Assembly (NCBI GenBank): GCA_965222725.1
Contig: OZ244969.1
Coordinates: 1,550,001-1,614,000 of the forward strand
DNA length: 64,000 nucleotides
Reading direction: 5' to 3'
Origin: GCA-2748575 sp965222725
Lineage (GTDB): Bacteria; Pseudomonadota; Gammaproteobacteria; Pseudomonadales; Ketobacteraceae
Of the stretch, positions 35,788-44,351 are shown one piece after another; position 1 is the stretch's first letter; each line of letters opens with the position of its first letter. Under the pieces are notes generated by a model, which saw only the letters and a program-made list of their open reading frames with translations, ran no database searches and was not told the origin of the DNA. A program made the translations under genes and the position numbers.

Positions 35788-36240
35788 ATGCGCTGGGATG
35801 AGCTGAATACCCTGCCCTGTTCCATTGCCCGCACCCTGTCGGTGGTGGGGGACCGCTGGACCCTGCTGATCCTGCGCAACGCCTTTATGAAAACCCGCCG
35901 TTTTGATGACTTTCATTCCCAGTTGGGTATTACCAAACACCTGTTATCTGACCGCCTCAAAAAGCTGGTGGCAGAAGGTGTGCTGGAAAAGCGCGCCTAC
36001 CAGGAAAAGCCCCGGCGTTATGAATACCGGTTAACGGAAAAGGGCCTGGATCTGTATCCGGTCATGCTGAGCCTGGTGGCCTGGGGGGACAAGTGGATGG
36101 ACGAGGGCCAGGGCGCACCGGTGCAGTATGTTCATAAAAACTGCGGCCAGCTGACGGAGCCCTACCTGGTTTGCTCCGAGTGTAAAGAGCCCATCCGACC
36201 CAGGGAAATACAGCCGGTGCCGGGGCCGGGGTTGAAGTAA
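35788..36240 (+). CDS. HxlR-family transcriptional regulator
   Basis: A 150-residue winged-helix regulator. PCSIARTLSVVGDRWTLLILRNAF at the N-terminus and the wing segment YEYRLTEKGLDLYPVM are typical of HxlR. The usual single cysteine near residue 11 is present. The tail carries an extra CG, C-x2-C arrangement (KNCGQLTEPYLVCSECKEP) that could bind zinc. Members often respond to electrophiles or oxidants and control adjacent genes; no clear target is adjacent, since the next intact gene is the CheB-CheR fusion 650 bases away. Confidence 0.9.
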   Translation: MRWDELNTLPCSIARTLSVVGDRWTLLILRNAFMKTRRFDDFHSQLGITKHLLSDRLKKLVAEGVLEKRAYQEKPRRYEYRLTEKGLDLYPVMLSLVAWGDKWMDEGQGAPVQYVHKNCGQLTEPYLVCSECKEPIRPREIQPVPGPGLK

Positions 36241-36333
36241 ATGCAATGAACCGCCCTTAAAAGCTGTTGCAGACTAATCGCGGTAAACAATCTACTATTC
36301 AGTCAGTGTTAGCTCCTCTTGTGTGGCCATAAA

Positions 36334-36823
36334 ATGATCAATGTCATGGTTCGCTTTATCGAGAAGTGTTCCCGTAAGCAGCTGCTGGTATTCAGTCTGG
36401 CGCTGGTGACTGTGATTGGCTTTTTTGATCATTGGTCCGGTCCGGAAATCTCATCTTCCATTTTTACCTGCTGCCCATACCGGTATCTGCCTGTTGCCCT
36501 TATCCTCAGATGTCGGTGTTGGTGATCTCAGGCAGGAGAATGACCGGATGGGAAGGGATGAATTTGCTATTCCGTTTGTGGCAACAGGACAGTCCGAAGC
36601 CCGAAAGGTGATGCGTTAATGTTTTGCTGCCCCGGGTACCTTAAAGGATAGCGAGGGCTGGCAGGCTTCCTTTAGTGCTGGCTTGGTGACCTATCGTGAT
36701 TTTTTGCCCGAGGTTCCTGATTTGATCAAGCGGGCAGATGAGTGGATGTACAGCGTTAAAAAGACCGGCAAGAATAATATCGTCTATGGTTACGATGATG
36801 CGTTTCACTGCCGGGAAGTATAA
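36334..36823 (+). pseudogene. Decayed diguanylate cyclase
   Basis: Remnant of a membrane-bound GGDEF protein. Frame 1 from the ATG at 36334 reads an N-terminal membrane segment (LLVFSLALVTVIGFFDHWSG, then PEISSSIF) as in cyclases. Frame 2 then gives DVGVGDLRQENDRMGRDEFA, where the GGDEF signature has become GRDEF, then QSEARKVMR, an in-frame TAA at 36617, and SEGWQASFSAGLVTYRDF with RADEWMYSVKKTGKNNIVYG, the usual end of a GGDEF domain. The central part of the gene, including most of the first half of the domain, is missing, and one frameshift and one stop are present. The cause may be deletion followed by drift. Confidence 0.85.
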
Positions 36824-36888
36824 CAGTTGGTTTTGCGGTTAGTGGGTCTGTTATTATGTGCAGCCATTTCATTGCAGGGTAAGAGTTG

Positions 36889-39800
36889 ATGTCGGAAGAT
36901 GCTTCAGGCTTGTTTGTAGTTGGTATTGGTGCTTCAGCCGGTGGGCTTGAGTCACTGAAGCAGCTTATTCATGCCCTGCCCGAGCATATGCCCTGCGCGT
37001 TTATCATTCTTCAGCATCTTGATCCCTCGAAAACCAGCCGGCTGGCGGAGATACTGCGGCTTTCCAGCAACTACAATATTCAGCAGGCCGCCTCGGGTGA
37101 GCAACTGGAAGCGGGCAATATCTATTGTATTCCTCCGGGCAGTATGGCGGAAATACAGGATCACAGGGTTATACTGCGGCCGCTCAGCGAAGGTCTGCCC
37201 CGTTACCGCCTTAACACCATTGATGCACTGTTTCAGTCGCTGGCCGATGCTGAGGCCGGATGCGCGGTGGGTGTGGTTTTATCCGGCGCCGGTCAGGACG
37301 GCGCCAAAGGCTTTATCAAGCTGCGTCAGGAGGGCGGGCTGACCATTGCCGAATCGCCGTCATGCGCCCGTTTTCCCAGCATGCCGGAAGCTGCCATCAA
37401 GCTGGGGCATGCCGATATGGTGCTGCCACCTGCGGAAATCGGTGCCGCCATAAAACAATACATTGAAAGAAAATCGCTGATCAGCAGCGAGCAGGGGAAG
37501 GAACTGGAAATGGAGTCTGAAAATTATCTGCAACAGATCCTGGAGCTGGTAGCTGAAGGGTCCGGTAATGATTTCAGCGGGTACAAGTCAACAACATTGA
37601 AGCGTCGTATCGACCGGCGCATGTCTATAGCGGGCCTGGATTCCCCGGCAAGGTATCTGGCGTTTTTGCGGGAAAATGCCGAAGAACGCAAATTGCTGGC
37701 AGCCGACATGCTGATCAGCGTGACCCAGTTTTTTCGCGATCCTGAAGCTTACGAAATACTCAAAGACTGTGCCCTGCCGCCATTGTTTGCAGACCGGGAA
37801 GACAACCAGGCGATTCGTATCTGGGTGGCGGGCTGTGCCACCGGTGAGGAAGCCTATTCCATCGCACTTTTGTTGTTCGCGTATCGGGAAGCCCGTCAGT
37901 TGACAGTACCCATTCAGATTTTTGCCACTGATATTGATTCCGGTGCCCTGGATTTCGCGCGCGCCGGCCTTTATGGCGCCGATGCTGTTAAATGGGTGCC
38001 GGCCGATCTGCTGGAACGTTACTTTACCGCAGAGGGCGAAAACTTCCGTATATCCAAGGATGTGCGCAGTTCTATCGTGTTTGCCATGCACAATCTGGTG
38101 AGTGATCCGCCCTTTTCCCGCCTGGATATGATTGTCTGTCGCAATGTGCTGATCTATCTGGAGCAGTCGATACAACGGCATCTGATGTCGTTATTCAGCT
38201 CGATACTGAATAGTGACGGTGTTCTGTTTCTTGGTACTTCGGAAACTATTGGATTGCAGGAAGCCAGATTTCAGGTTATCTCCAAGCAATGGCGTATCTT
38301 CAGGAATGCCGGCGCGGGATCGCTGGAGCGCAAGGATCTACTGCTAAGTACCGGCATTCCCAATCGGTTCAGCAATACCGGGGCAGAGACTCTTGAATCT
38401 TCAGGAATGCTGTATGCTTCGGAACGTGATTTCAAACGGGCAGTAGACACGTTGAGCCCGGCACTGCTGCTGGTAAACAGCGACAATGATGTGGTTTATA
38501 CCCAAGGGAATGTGCAGCGGTATATCAGCCTGTCCGAGGGAGCGCCCAGTTATGATATTTTCAATCTGTTGCATCCGGCCCTTCGCTCCAGCATCCGGCC
38601 GCTGATGAGTAAAGCAAGGTCGGAAAACAGTAAAATTGAAATCGAGCAGATTCCTTTTTCGGATATCCTGTTGCGAATCTGTGCGGCACCGGTTAAAGAA
38701 TCCTTTGGTGGCAACCATATTCTCCTTTCCATTGAAGAGCAGAGTGATTCGCAATTGAGCGTCAGCCATTCCGAGCCGGAGGACAGCTGGCTGGTGATGC
38801 AGCTTGAACAGGAACTGCAGTCCACCCGGGAGGATCTGCAAAGAACCATCGACAAGATGCGCCTTGCCAATGAAGATCTGCGTGTGCTGAACGAAGAGTT
38901 TGTGGCCATGAACGAGGAGCTGCAGTCTTCCAATGAAGAGCTGGAGAGTTCCAAGGAGGAGCTGCAGTCACTTAACGAGGAATTGCAGAACACCAACTGC
39001 ACACTGGATGCCAAAGTGCACGAACTGGAACTGGTGAACAATGATCTGGCCAATCTGATCAGCAGTACGGATATTGCTACGGTTTTTCTTGATAAGAACC
39101 TGAATATCATGCGCTATACACCGGCCACAACGCGCATTATGCACCTTAAACCCCACGACACCGGCAGGCCCTTTACCGACATTGCGCATGTGTTTAAAGG
39201 CTTCAATCTGCTGGATTCCGCCAATGATGTCTTGTCCAGCGGTTGTCAGCATCAGCGGGAAGTGAGTACTGCCGATGGAGAGGCATATATTTGCCGGGTA
39301 TTGCCCTATCGGGTGGACGAGGGGCCGGTGGATGGGCTGGTGGTCACCTTTGTTGATGTGACGGAAATCAGAAATGCCCGGGAAAAGTCAGAACAGTATG
39401 CCTTGCAGTTGCAGCAGCAAAACCAGTTGCTGGAGCTGCCCATTGTGTTTGCCAGGGATATGGAAGACAGAATCGTGTTCTGGAATGCGGGGGTTGAAAA
39501 GTTCTATGGCTGGCGCCGTGAAGACGCTCTGGGTAAAGCCTCCCATGAATTGCTGAAAACCGAGTTTCCCCAGTCGCTGGAAGAAATAGAGAAAAGCATT
39601 GTGGAAAAAGGCTACTGGAATGGCGAGCTTCGCCATCTCTGCGCTGACGGCACAGGGGTGGTGGTTGACAGCCACTGGGCTCTGGCGCGTGACAAGAACG
39701 GTGAGCCCTGGGCTATTCTGGAACTGAATAATGATATCAGTGATCGGATTGCCTATCAGTCGGAACTGGAATATCTGGCCAATAATGATCCCGTTACCCA

Positions 39801-41076
39801 ATTGCCCAATCAAAGTCTGCTGCTTGAGTTGCTGCAAACCAAAGTGCAACAAGCGGCGCAGTCACGCACAGCACTGGCTTTGTTGCTGCTGGATCTTGAC
39901 CGCTTCAAAAATATCAATGATTCGCTGGGGCATGAGGTGGGAAACCAGCTGTTAGTACAGGTGGCTAAACGGCTGCAAAACTACGTCAGCAATGAATGCT
40001 TTCTGGCCCGCTTTGGTGGCGATGAATTTGCGCTGCTGGTGGAAGGTCAGGATGTTGTTAACCGGGCGTCTCATTTGTGTGAAGAATTACTGAAGACCTT
40101 TGCTGAGCCTTTCTGGCTGGAAAACCAGGAGTTGTTTGTGGGGGTCAGTATCGGTGTCAGCGTTTTTCCTGACGATGGTCTGGATGCTGAGGGGATTCTC
40201 AGATCCTCTGATTCTGCACTGAACATGGCGAAATCCGAAGGGCGTGGCCAGTATTGTTTCTTTACACCGGGATTAAACCGGCAGGCGCACCGGCATCTGG
40301 CCCTTGAGCTAAGGCTGCACAAGGCGCTGGAGAAGAATGAAATCTATCTGCACTACCAGCCGCAGGTTTCGCTGAAAACCGGCGATATTGTGGGCGCAGA
40401 AGCATTGATGCGTTGGCATAATGAAGATTTGGGATCCATTTCTCCGGCAGAATTTATTCCTGTGGCTGAAGAGAGTGGCCTGATTGTTGGCCTGGGTGAA
40501 TGGGCGCTGCTTGAGGTGGTCGATAAACTGAAAACACGCCAGGAAGAGGGTAAACCCCGCCTGCGCCTGTCAGTCAATATTTCACCGGTGCAATTCCGGC
40601 AGCCGGAGTTTCTGGATAAGGTCAGCGAGTTGATCAATGCCGGTGGATTTAACCCGAATGATCTTGAGTTCGAGCTGACGGAAACACTGCTGATATCGTC
40701 CCCTGAAAAAGCCATTGAGATGTTTGCCCAATTAAGGGCTTTGGGGATACGTCTGTCCTTCGATGACTTTGGCACCGGCTATTGCTCGTTACAATACTTG
40801 CGGCATTTACGATTGCATCATCTGAAAGTGGCTCGGGAATTTGTACCTTTTGATAGCGATGATCAGGACAACATTTCCATTTCCAAAGCGATCGTATCAC
40901 TCAGTCATTCGCTGGGGATTGAATGTACGGTGGAAGGGGTTGAAGGTGAAAACCAGATGCAGTTTTTCCAGTCATTGAATTGTGAGCGGGTCCAGGGATT
41001 TTATTTCAGTCCGGCAGTGCCTTTTGAAGAGCTGGAGAAAATGCTGACAGGACGCCAGTTTCAGATGAGTGAATAA
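36889..41076 (+). CDS. CheB-CheR-PAS-GGDEF-EAL fusion protein
   Basis: A 1395-residue cytoplasmic protein joining chemotaxis-type and c-di-GMP modules. In order: CheB methylesterase without receiver (catalytic Ser in GASAGG near 15, His in LQHLD near 41, Asp in GAGQDGAKG near 137); CheR methyltransferase (about 205-465, AGCATGEEAYS near 315); a long coiled coil full of Glu/Asn/Ser (about 637-720); two PAS domains (about 720-970); GGDEF with intact RFGGDEF near 1043; EAL with GAEALMRW near 1169, SVNISP, ELTETLLI and FDDFGTG. The usual KIDRSFV reads KVAREFV, so the aspartate is lost and hydrolysis is not certain. Start ATG at 36889; the codon before is TTG. No dedicated chemoreceptor or CheA is nearby. 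Confidence 0.95.
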   Translation: MSEDASGLFVVGIGASAGGLESLKQLIHALPEHMPCAFIILQHLDPSKTSRLAEILRLSSNYNIQQAASGEQLEAGNIYCIPPGSMAEIQDHRVILRPLSEGLPRYRLNTIDALFQSLADAEAGCAVGVVLSGAGQDGAKGFIKLRQEGGLTIAESPSCARFPSMPEAAIKLGHADMVLPPAEIGAAIKQYIERKSLISSEQGKELEMESENYLQQILELVAEGSGNDFSGYKSTTLKRRIDRRMSIAGLDSPARYLAFLRENAEERKLLAADMLISVTQFFRDPEAYEILKDCALPPLFADREDNQAIRIWVAGCATGEEAYSIALLLFAYREARQLTVPIQIFATDIDSGALDFARAGLYGADAVKWVPADLLERYFTAEGENFRISKDVRSSIVFAMHNLVSDPPFSRLDMIVCRNVLIYLEQSIQRHLMSLFSSILNSDGVLFLGTSETIGLQEARFQVISKQWRIFRNAGAGSLERKDLLLSTGIPNRFSNTGAETLESSGMLYASERDFKRAVDTLSPALLLVNSDNDVVYTQGNVQRYISLSEGAPSYDIFNLLHPALRSSIRPLMSKARSENSKIEIEQIPFSDILLRICAAPVKESFGGNHILLSIEEQSDSQLSVSHSEPEDSWLVMQLEQELQSTREDLQRTIDKMRLANEDLRVLNEEFVAMNEELQSSNEELESSKEELQSLNEELQNTNCTLDAKVHELELVNNDLANLISSTDIATVFLDKNLNIMRYTPATTRIMHLKPHDTGRPFTDIAHVFKGFNLLDSANDVLSSGCQHQREVSTADGEAYICRVLPYRVDEGPVDGLVVTFVDVTEIRNAREKSEQYALQLQQQNQLLELPIVFARDMEDRIVFWNAGVEKFYGWRREDALGKASHELLKTEFPQSLEEIEKSIVEKGYWNGELRHLCADGTGVVVDSHWALARDKNGEPWAILELNNDISDRIAYQSELEYLANNDPVTQLPNQSLLLELLQTKVQQAAQSRTALALLLLDLDRFKNINDSLGHEVGNQLLVQVAKRLQNYVSNECFLARFGGDEFALLVEGQDVVNRASHLCEELLKTFAEPFWLENQELFVGVSIGVSVFPDDGLDAEGILRSSDSALNMAKSEGRGQYCFFTPGLNRQAHRHLALELRLHKALEKNEIYLHYQPQVSLKTGDIVGAEALMRWHNEDLGSISPAEFIPVAEESGLIVGLGEWALLEVVDKLKTRQEEGKPRLRLSVNISPVQFRQPEFLDKVSELINAGGFNPNDLEFELTETLLISSPEKAIEMFAQLRALGIRLSFDDFGTGYCSLQYLRHLRLHHLKVAREFVPFDSDDQDNISISKAIVSLSHSLGIECTVEGVEGENQMQFFQSLNCERVQGFYFSPAVPFEELEKMLTGRQFQMSE

Positions 41077-41125
41077 GCCGGCCACTCAACGGAGTGGCCG
41101 GCAACAGGCTAAAAAAGCCGTTTTA
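41077..41125. terminator. Terminator between convergent genes
   Basis: A perfect 11-bp stem (GCCGGCCACTC / GAGTGGCCGGC, loop AACG, 41077-41102) starts right after the stop codon of the fusion gene. A second small hairpin GGCT-A6-GCC with TTTT follows. Together they can end transcription of the plus-strand gene and, through the A-run, of the convergent lipoprotein gene. Confidence 0.75.
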
Positions 41126-41130
41126 CTGCA

Positions 41131-42846
41131 TTACAACCGGATACGAATAGTAGGCGACCAATCGCTCCACTGTCCGTCACGGCGAGCGCGGATTTTCACG
41201 TTGTACTGGGAACCCAGACACAGGCCTGCAGCGGTTACCCGTCCGCGACCTACCTGGCCGTTGATCACGCCGCTATGGTCTGTCAGGCAGCCGCCACCGA
41301 AAAATCCATCCATGTGAATTTCATAGCCGTCATTGAAGGGTGTGGGTGTCCATTCAAATTCACCCCAGGTGTGACAGCAACCGGAATCCACTTTACGTAA
41401 ATCCAGGGGCGGACGCAGTTCGGTGCCTTCGTCTGTTGAACCGTCGCAGTCGTTATCCAGGCCGTCAGGAATTTCCTGGGCACCGGGGTAGATGCTGCTG
41501 TCGAAGGGCGCACAGTCACTGCCATCGGCGGCGCCGTCGTTATCATCGTCGCCGTCGCACAGGTCGCCCAGGCTGTCGCCATCGTTATTGGCCTGGTTGC
41601 TGTTGGCTGCGTTGGGGCAGTTATCGTTGGCATTCACCACGCCGTCGTTATCCAGATCGCCGGCAGCGCAGCTGTCAGGGTTGTTGGACGGACAGGGATC
41701 TGTGGCATTGCTGGCACCGTCACCATCCAGGTCGCCATCAGGGTTGTTCAGGCAGTTATTGCTGGCATCGGCGGGGCAAAGGTCTTCACCGTTGGGGATG
41801 CCGTCTTCATCGATATCACCGGCAGGGCAGGCATTGGTTGCATCCGTGGGGCAGGGGTCGATACCGTTGTTCATGCCGTCGCCATCCAGGTCACCGGCAT
41901 CGCAACTGTCGGGATTGTCGGAAGGACACACGTCTTCGCTGTTAATCACACCGTCGCCATCCAGATCACCCTCTGGATTGTTCAGGCAATCGTTGGTGGG
42001 ATCATCAAGACACAGGTCTTCAGCGTCGGTAATGCCGTCGCTGTCGGTGTCCCCGGCGGGGCACAGGTCGTCAGCGTTTTCGGGGCAGATGTCCTCGCTG
42101 TTAATCACACCGTCATTGTCCAGATCGCCCACGGGGCAGGAGTCGGGATTGTCGGTGGGGCATACGTCATCGCCGTTTTTAACGCCGTCGCCATCAAAGT
42201 CCCCTTCAGCATTTTCCAGGCAGTTGTTGGCGGGATCTAACGGGCAAACGTCGGCAGCATTCAGAATGCCGTCGCCATCCAGGTCACCTTCGTCACAACT
42301 GTCGTCGGCATTCAACGGGCAGGGATCTTCTTCGTTGATCACGCCGTCGTTATCCAGATCACCGGCAGGGCAGGAATCGGGGTTGTCTTCGGGGCAGGCG
42401 TCTTCTTCGTTAATTACGCCGTCACCGTCGAAGTCACCGTTGGGGTTTTCCAGGCAGTTGTCTTCGTCATCATCGGGGCAGGGATCGCCAATGCTGGCAT
42501 CCACAAAAGTGGCAGTAATGGTTTTGGGCATGCCGGCGGTGGTAACGCAGATCCCGGTGGCCAGGGAATCGTCGGCACCGTTACTGCAGTTTTTGTCGGC
42601 ATCGGTGTAACCACCGAATTCGTAACCGCTGGCGGCAGTAGCCGTCAGGGTGACCTGTTCGCTAAAGCCCGGATAGTTAAAGCTACACACCACATCGGGA
42701 CAGTCGATATTGCCATCGGATGAGGCAACCGTTCCGCCGGTATTTTCATTACCGAGGGAATCGACAACCGACACCGTCAGATTACAGCCGCTGAGAGTGG
42801 CCACCATGGCCCCTGCCAGCAGGGATCGTTTCAGATCAATAGTCAT
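41131..42846 (-). CDS. Thrombospondin type 3 repeat lipoprotein
   Basis: A 571-residue exported lipoprotein. The signal ends with lipobox LSGC at residues 18-21, so it is probably anchored to the outer membrane by the acyl chains on Cys21. A small domain of about 100 residues follows (SFNYPGFSEQVTLTATAASG, bacterial-repeat type), then 11 calcium-binding TSP3-like units with DxDxDG motifs and paired cysteines (137-420), a more irregular Asp-rich part with a MopE-like segment (AQEIPDGLDNDCDGSTDEG), and a C-terminal FN3-like domain (about 480-571). It is expected to be a rigid Ca2+-dependent surface stalk, possibly adhesive. The ATG at 42846 has GGAG seven bases upstream. Confidence 0.92.
   Translation of the reverse strand: MTIDLKRSLLAGAMVATLSGCNLTVSVVDSLGNENTGGTVASSDGNIDCPDVVCSFNYPGFSEQVTLTATAASGYEFGGYTDADKNCSNGADDSLATGICVTTAGMPKTITATFVDASIGDPCPDDDEDNCLENPNGDFDGDGVINEEDACPEDNPDSCPAGDLDNDGVINEEDPCPLNADDSCDEGDLDGDGILNAADVCPLDPANNCLENAEGDFDGDGVKNGDDVCPTDNPDSCPVGDLDNDGVINSEDICPENADDLCPAGDTDSDGITDAEDLCLDDPTNDCLNNPEGDLDGDGVINSEDVCPSDNPDSCDAGDLDGDGMNNGIDPCPTDATNACPAGDIDEDGIPNGEDLCPADASNNCLNNPDGDLDGDGASNATDPCPSNNPDSCAAGDLDNDGVVNANDNCPNAANSNQANNDGDSLGDLCDGDDDNDGAADGSDCAPFDSSIYPGAQEIPDGLDNDCDGSTDEGTELRPPLDLRKVDSGCCHTWGEFEWTPTPFNDGYEIHMDGFFGGGCLTDHSGVINGQVGRGRVTAAGLCLGSQYNVKIRARRDGQWSDWSPTIRIRL
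41587..42438 (-). repeat. TSP3 repeat array with three-unit super-repeat
   Basis: Eleven coding repeats arranged A(25)-B(25)-C(28 residues), A-B-C, A-B-C, A-B. The 78-residue (234-bp) period is visible in the endings: A ends in PDSC plus two residues, B in DDSC, DDLC or TNAC, and C in NNCLEN or NDCLNN types. This is a tandem duplication of three-unit blocks, not of single units. Confidence 0.85.
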
Positions 42847-43052
42847 TGGAGTCTCCAGAATCAGAGTTCAATTAATTTTTTATTGGTTTTATTTGGCAGT
42901 CGCCGGGCAGTGTCAGCATTGCCCACGCCCGGGGCTGCAGGATTATTGGAGCACAGCTGGCACCATGGTGCTATGCGGCGTAGACCAAAATTAGTCCATA
43001 TGACGGATAGGGCGTTATAAGGAAAGGCTGCTTTTATAGGTGTGTCAGGGTT

Positions 43053-43760
43053 CTATGACCCGGCAACGGCATCAGGCAGGCGGATATCGCTCAGTTTCCA
43101 GCGCATTCCGTAACGGGTAAAAATAATGCGGGTTTTTTTGCCGTCGTTACCGGTTACCCAGAATGAACACTGAGAGGTTGAATCAAACGTCATATCGGCC
43201 TGATCCAGTATGTTGGTTGGTTCCCGGTTTGCCGTGGTGTTACCCGTTTCCTTTTCGGTTGTATTGCCGTTGCCGCTTTCTGTTTGGGGTGTGTCGGTAT
43301 TGGCAGATTCGTTTGCGGCATTTTTTCCGGGTGCTTTCTGTGTTTTGCCCCGCATCAGATTGGCCAGGCCCTGAGGCGTCAGTGAGTGCTCAACAATTTT
43401 GTCCACTGCCTGGCTCAGGAAGGCTTTTGCCAGACTGGCCATGGGATTGTTGTTGGCTCCCAAAGCCTGATCGGTGGTTTTTTCCATTTGCTGATTGAGT
43501 TGGGTTTTGATGCTGGCGCGCAGGGTTTCAAAATCGATGTTGTTTTCCAGGCGTTGTGAGTCATTGCTGCTCAGTTCGGTCTGGATCCGGTGCATGGTCA
43601 TAAAGGGGCCTGCTGCAACGTAGCCTGCGAAAACGATGGCGAAAACAAGGGCGGCTCCCACAAGGCCGGCGACTTTGATTTTTCCTTGTTGGACTTTTCC
43701 TTCTTGGATTTTTCCTGCCTGGATTTTTCGAACCTGGTTTTTTTCCGCTTGGCGCTGCAT
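43053..43760 (-). CDS. DUF2939 domain membrane-anchored protein
   Basis: A 235-residue protein with one N-terminal membrane helix (VAGLVGAALVFAIVFAGYVAA, about 31-51) preceded by a very basic cytoplasmic end. The segment FMTMHRIQTELSSNDSQRLENNIDFETLRASI after the helix is typical of DUF2939, a family of unknown function with a probable periplasmic domain. A Thr/Asn/Glu-rich linker (ANESANTDTPQTESGNGN) divides the periplasmic part, and the C-terminus (CSFWVTGNDGKKTRIIFTRYGMRWKLSDI) looks like a small beta-domain. GGAG lies six bases before the ATG. It is downstream of the MITE-like element. Confidence 0.8.
   Translation of the reverse strand: MQRQAEKNQVRKIQAGKIQEGKVQQGKIKVAGLVGAALVFAIVFAGYVAAGPFMTMHRIQTELSSNDSQRLENNIDFETLRASIKTQLNQQMEKTTDQALGANNNPMASLAKAFLSQAVDKIVEHSLTPQGLANLMRGKTQKAPGKNAANESANTDTPQTESGNGNTTEKETGNTTANREPTNILDQADMTFDSTSQCSFWVTGNDGKKTRIIFTRYGMRWKLSDIRLPDAVAGS
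43671..43730 (-). repeat. Four tandem 15-bp coding repeats in the DUF2939 gene
   Basis: Codons 11-30 consist of four 15-base units that encode RKIQA, GKIQE, GKVQQ and GKIKV. They form the basic cytoplasmic end before the membrane helix. Such units can change copy number by slippage without breaking the frame. Confidence 0.8.
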
Positions 43761-43836
43761 GGCGTTCTCCTGAGTTGGCTGGGGAGTCTAACCATGGGGT
43801 ACTGTGCCTGTCCATGTCTGAAAACCCGATAGTGAA

Positions 43837-43998
43837 TTCAGGGCACCTCTAAAAATTGTCTTTTTCCGCGTTAGCTGCGTCAGCTCCGTCGGATGGCCGC
43901 CCCGCTCGAATGCTCATTTACTTCGTGTAAACTGCGCTTCTGCGCGCGGTGCTTTCTTGCTCTCACGAAAAAATCCTAATTTTTAGAGATGCCCTTCA
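43837..43998. mobile_element. MITE-like element with 17-bp terminal inverted repeats
   Basis: A 154-bp element (43841-43994) begins GGGCACCTCTAAAAATT and ends AATTTTTAGAGATGCCC, inverted repeats with one mismatch in 17. It is flanked on both sides by TTCA, a 4-bp target duplication. It has no coding capacity, so it needs a transposase in trans. The size of the duplication would fit an IS5-family enzyme; this is inference. Confidence 0.85.
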
Positions 43999-44351
43999 GT
44001 TCGCAGACAATCATCATCAAAAAGTTCAAAAAAATTCAGTGGCAAGCCGGGGTATGGCGTGCTGATATGAGTTGATGTATTTGTCTCAAATGACCATGCG
44101 GGCCAATCCGGCAACGAAAGCTGTCAATCAAGACAGTTTGAAAATGAAGGACTTAGCGAAGATAAAATTTGTATTTACGAACCAAGACGAACGTGCTAAA
44201 TTCGGCTAATCTTTCCGGTTAATCCAATCGTTGACCTTTGCGTCTCTGTCTTTAGTCTCTGCTGCCAATATATGCTTCCTGATTGTCATTATTCTAAATA
44301 AGGCGGGTGTTCTTTTTATCTTCCATCAATGACAACAAAAAAGTGAAGCTC
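43999..44351. other. Intergenic region upstream of an AraC-type gene
   Basis: This 353-base stretch holds no recognisable gene. It is more AT-rich than its surroundings and probably carries the promoter of the AraC-type regulator. Confidence 0.4.

Noticed and set aside
41587..42438. Regular repeats that might suggest a CRISPR array
   Set aside because: The repeats are in-frame coding TSP3 units of 75-84 bases with no unique spacers.
41492..42610. Open frame of about 372 codons on the plus strand with Ser/Pro repeats
   Set aside because: It is the antisense image of the TSP3 repeat array; the repeat DNA keeps the frame open.
42960..42971. Palindrome GCACCATGGTGC between the lipoprotein and DUF2939 genes
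   Set aside because: It is short, has no partner copy and does not match a known operator; the nearby TGGCACC has the wrong spacing for a sigma-54 promoter.
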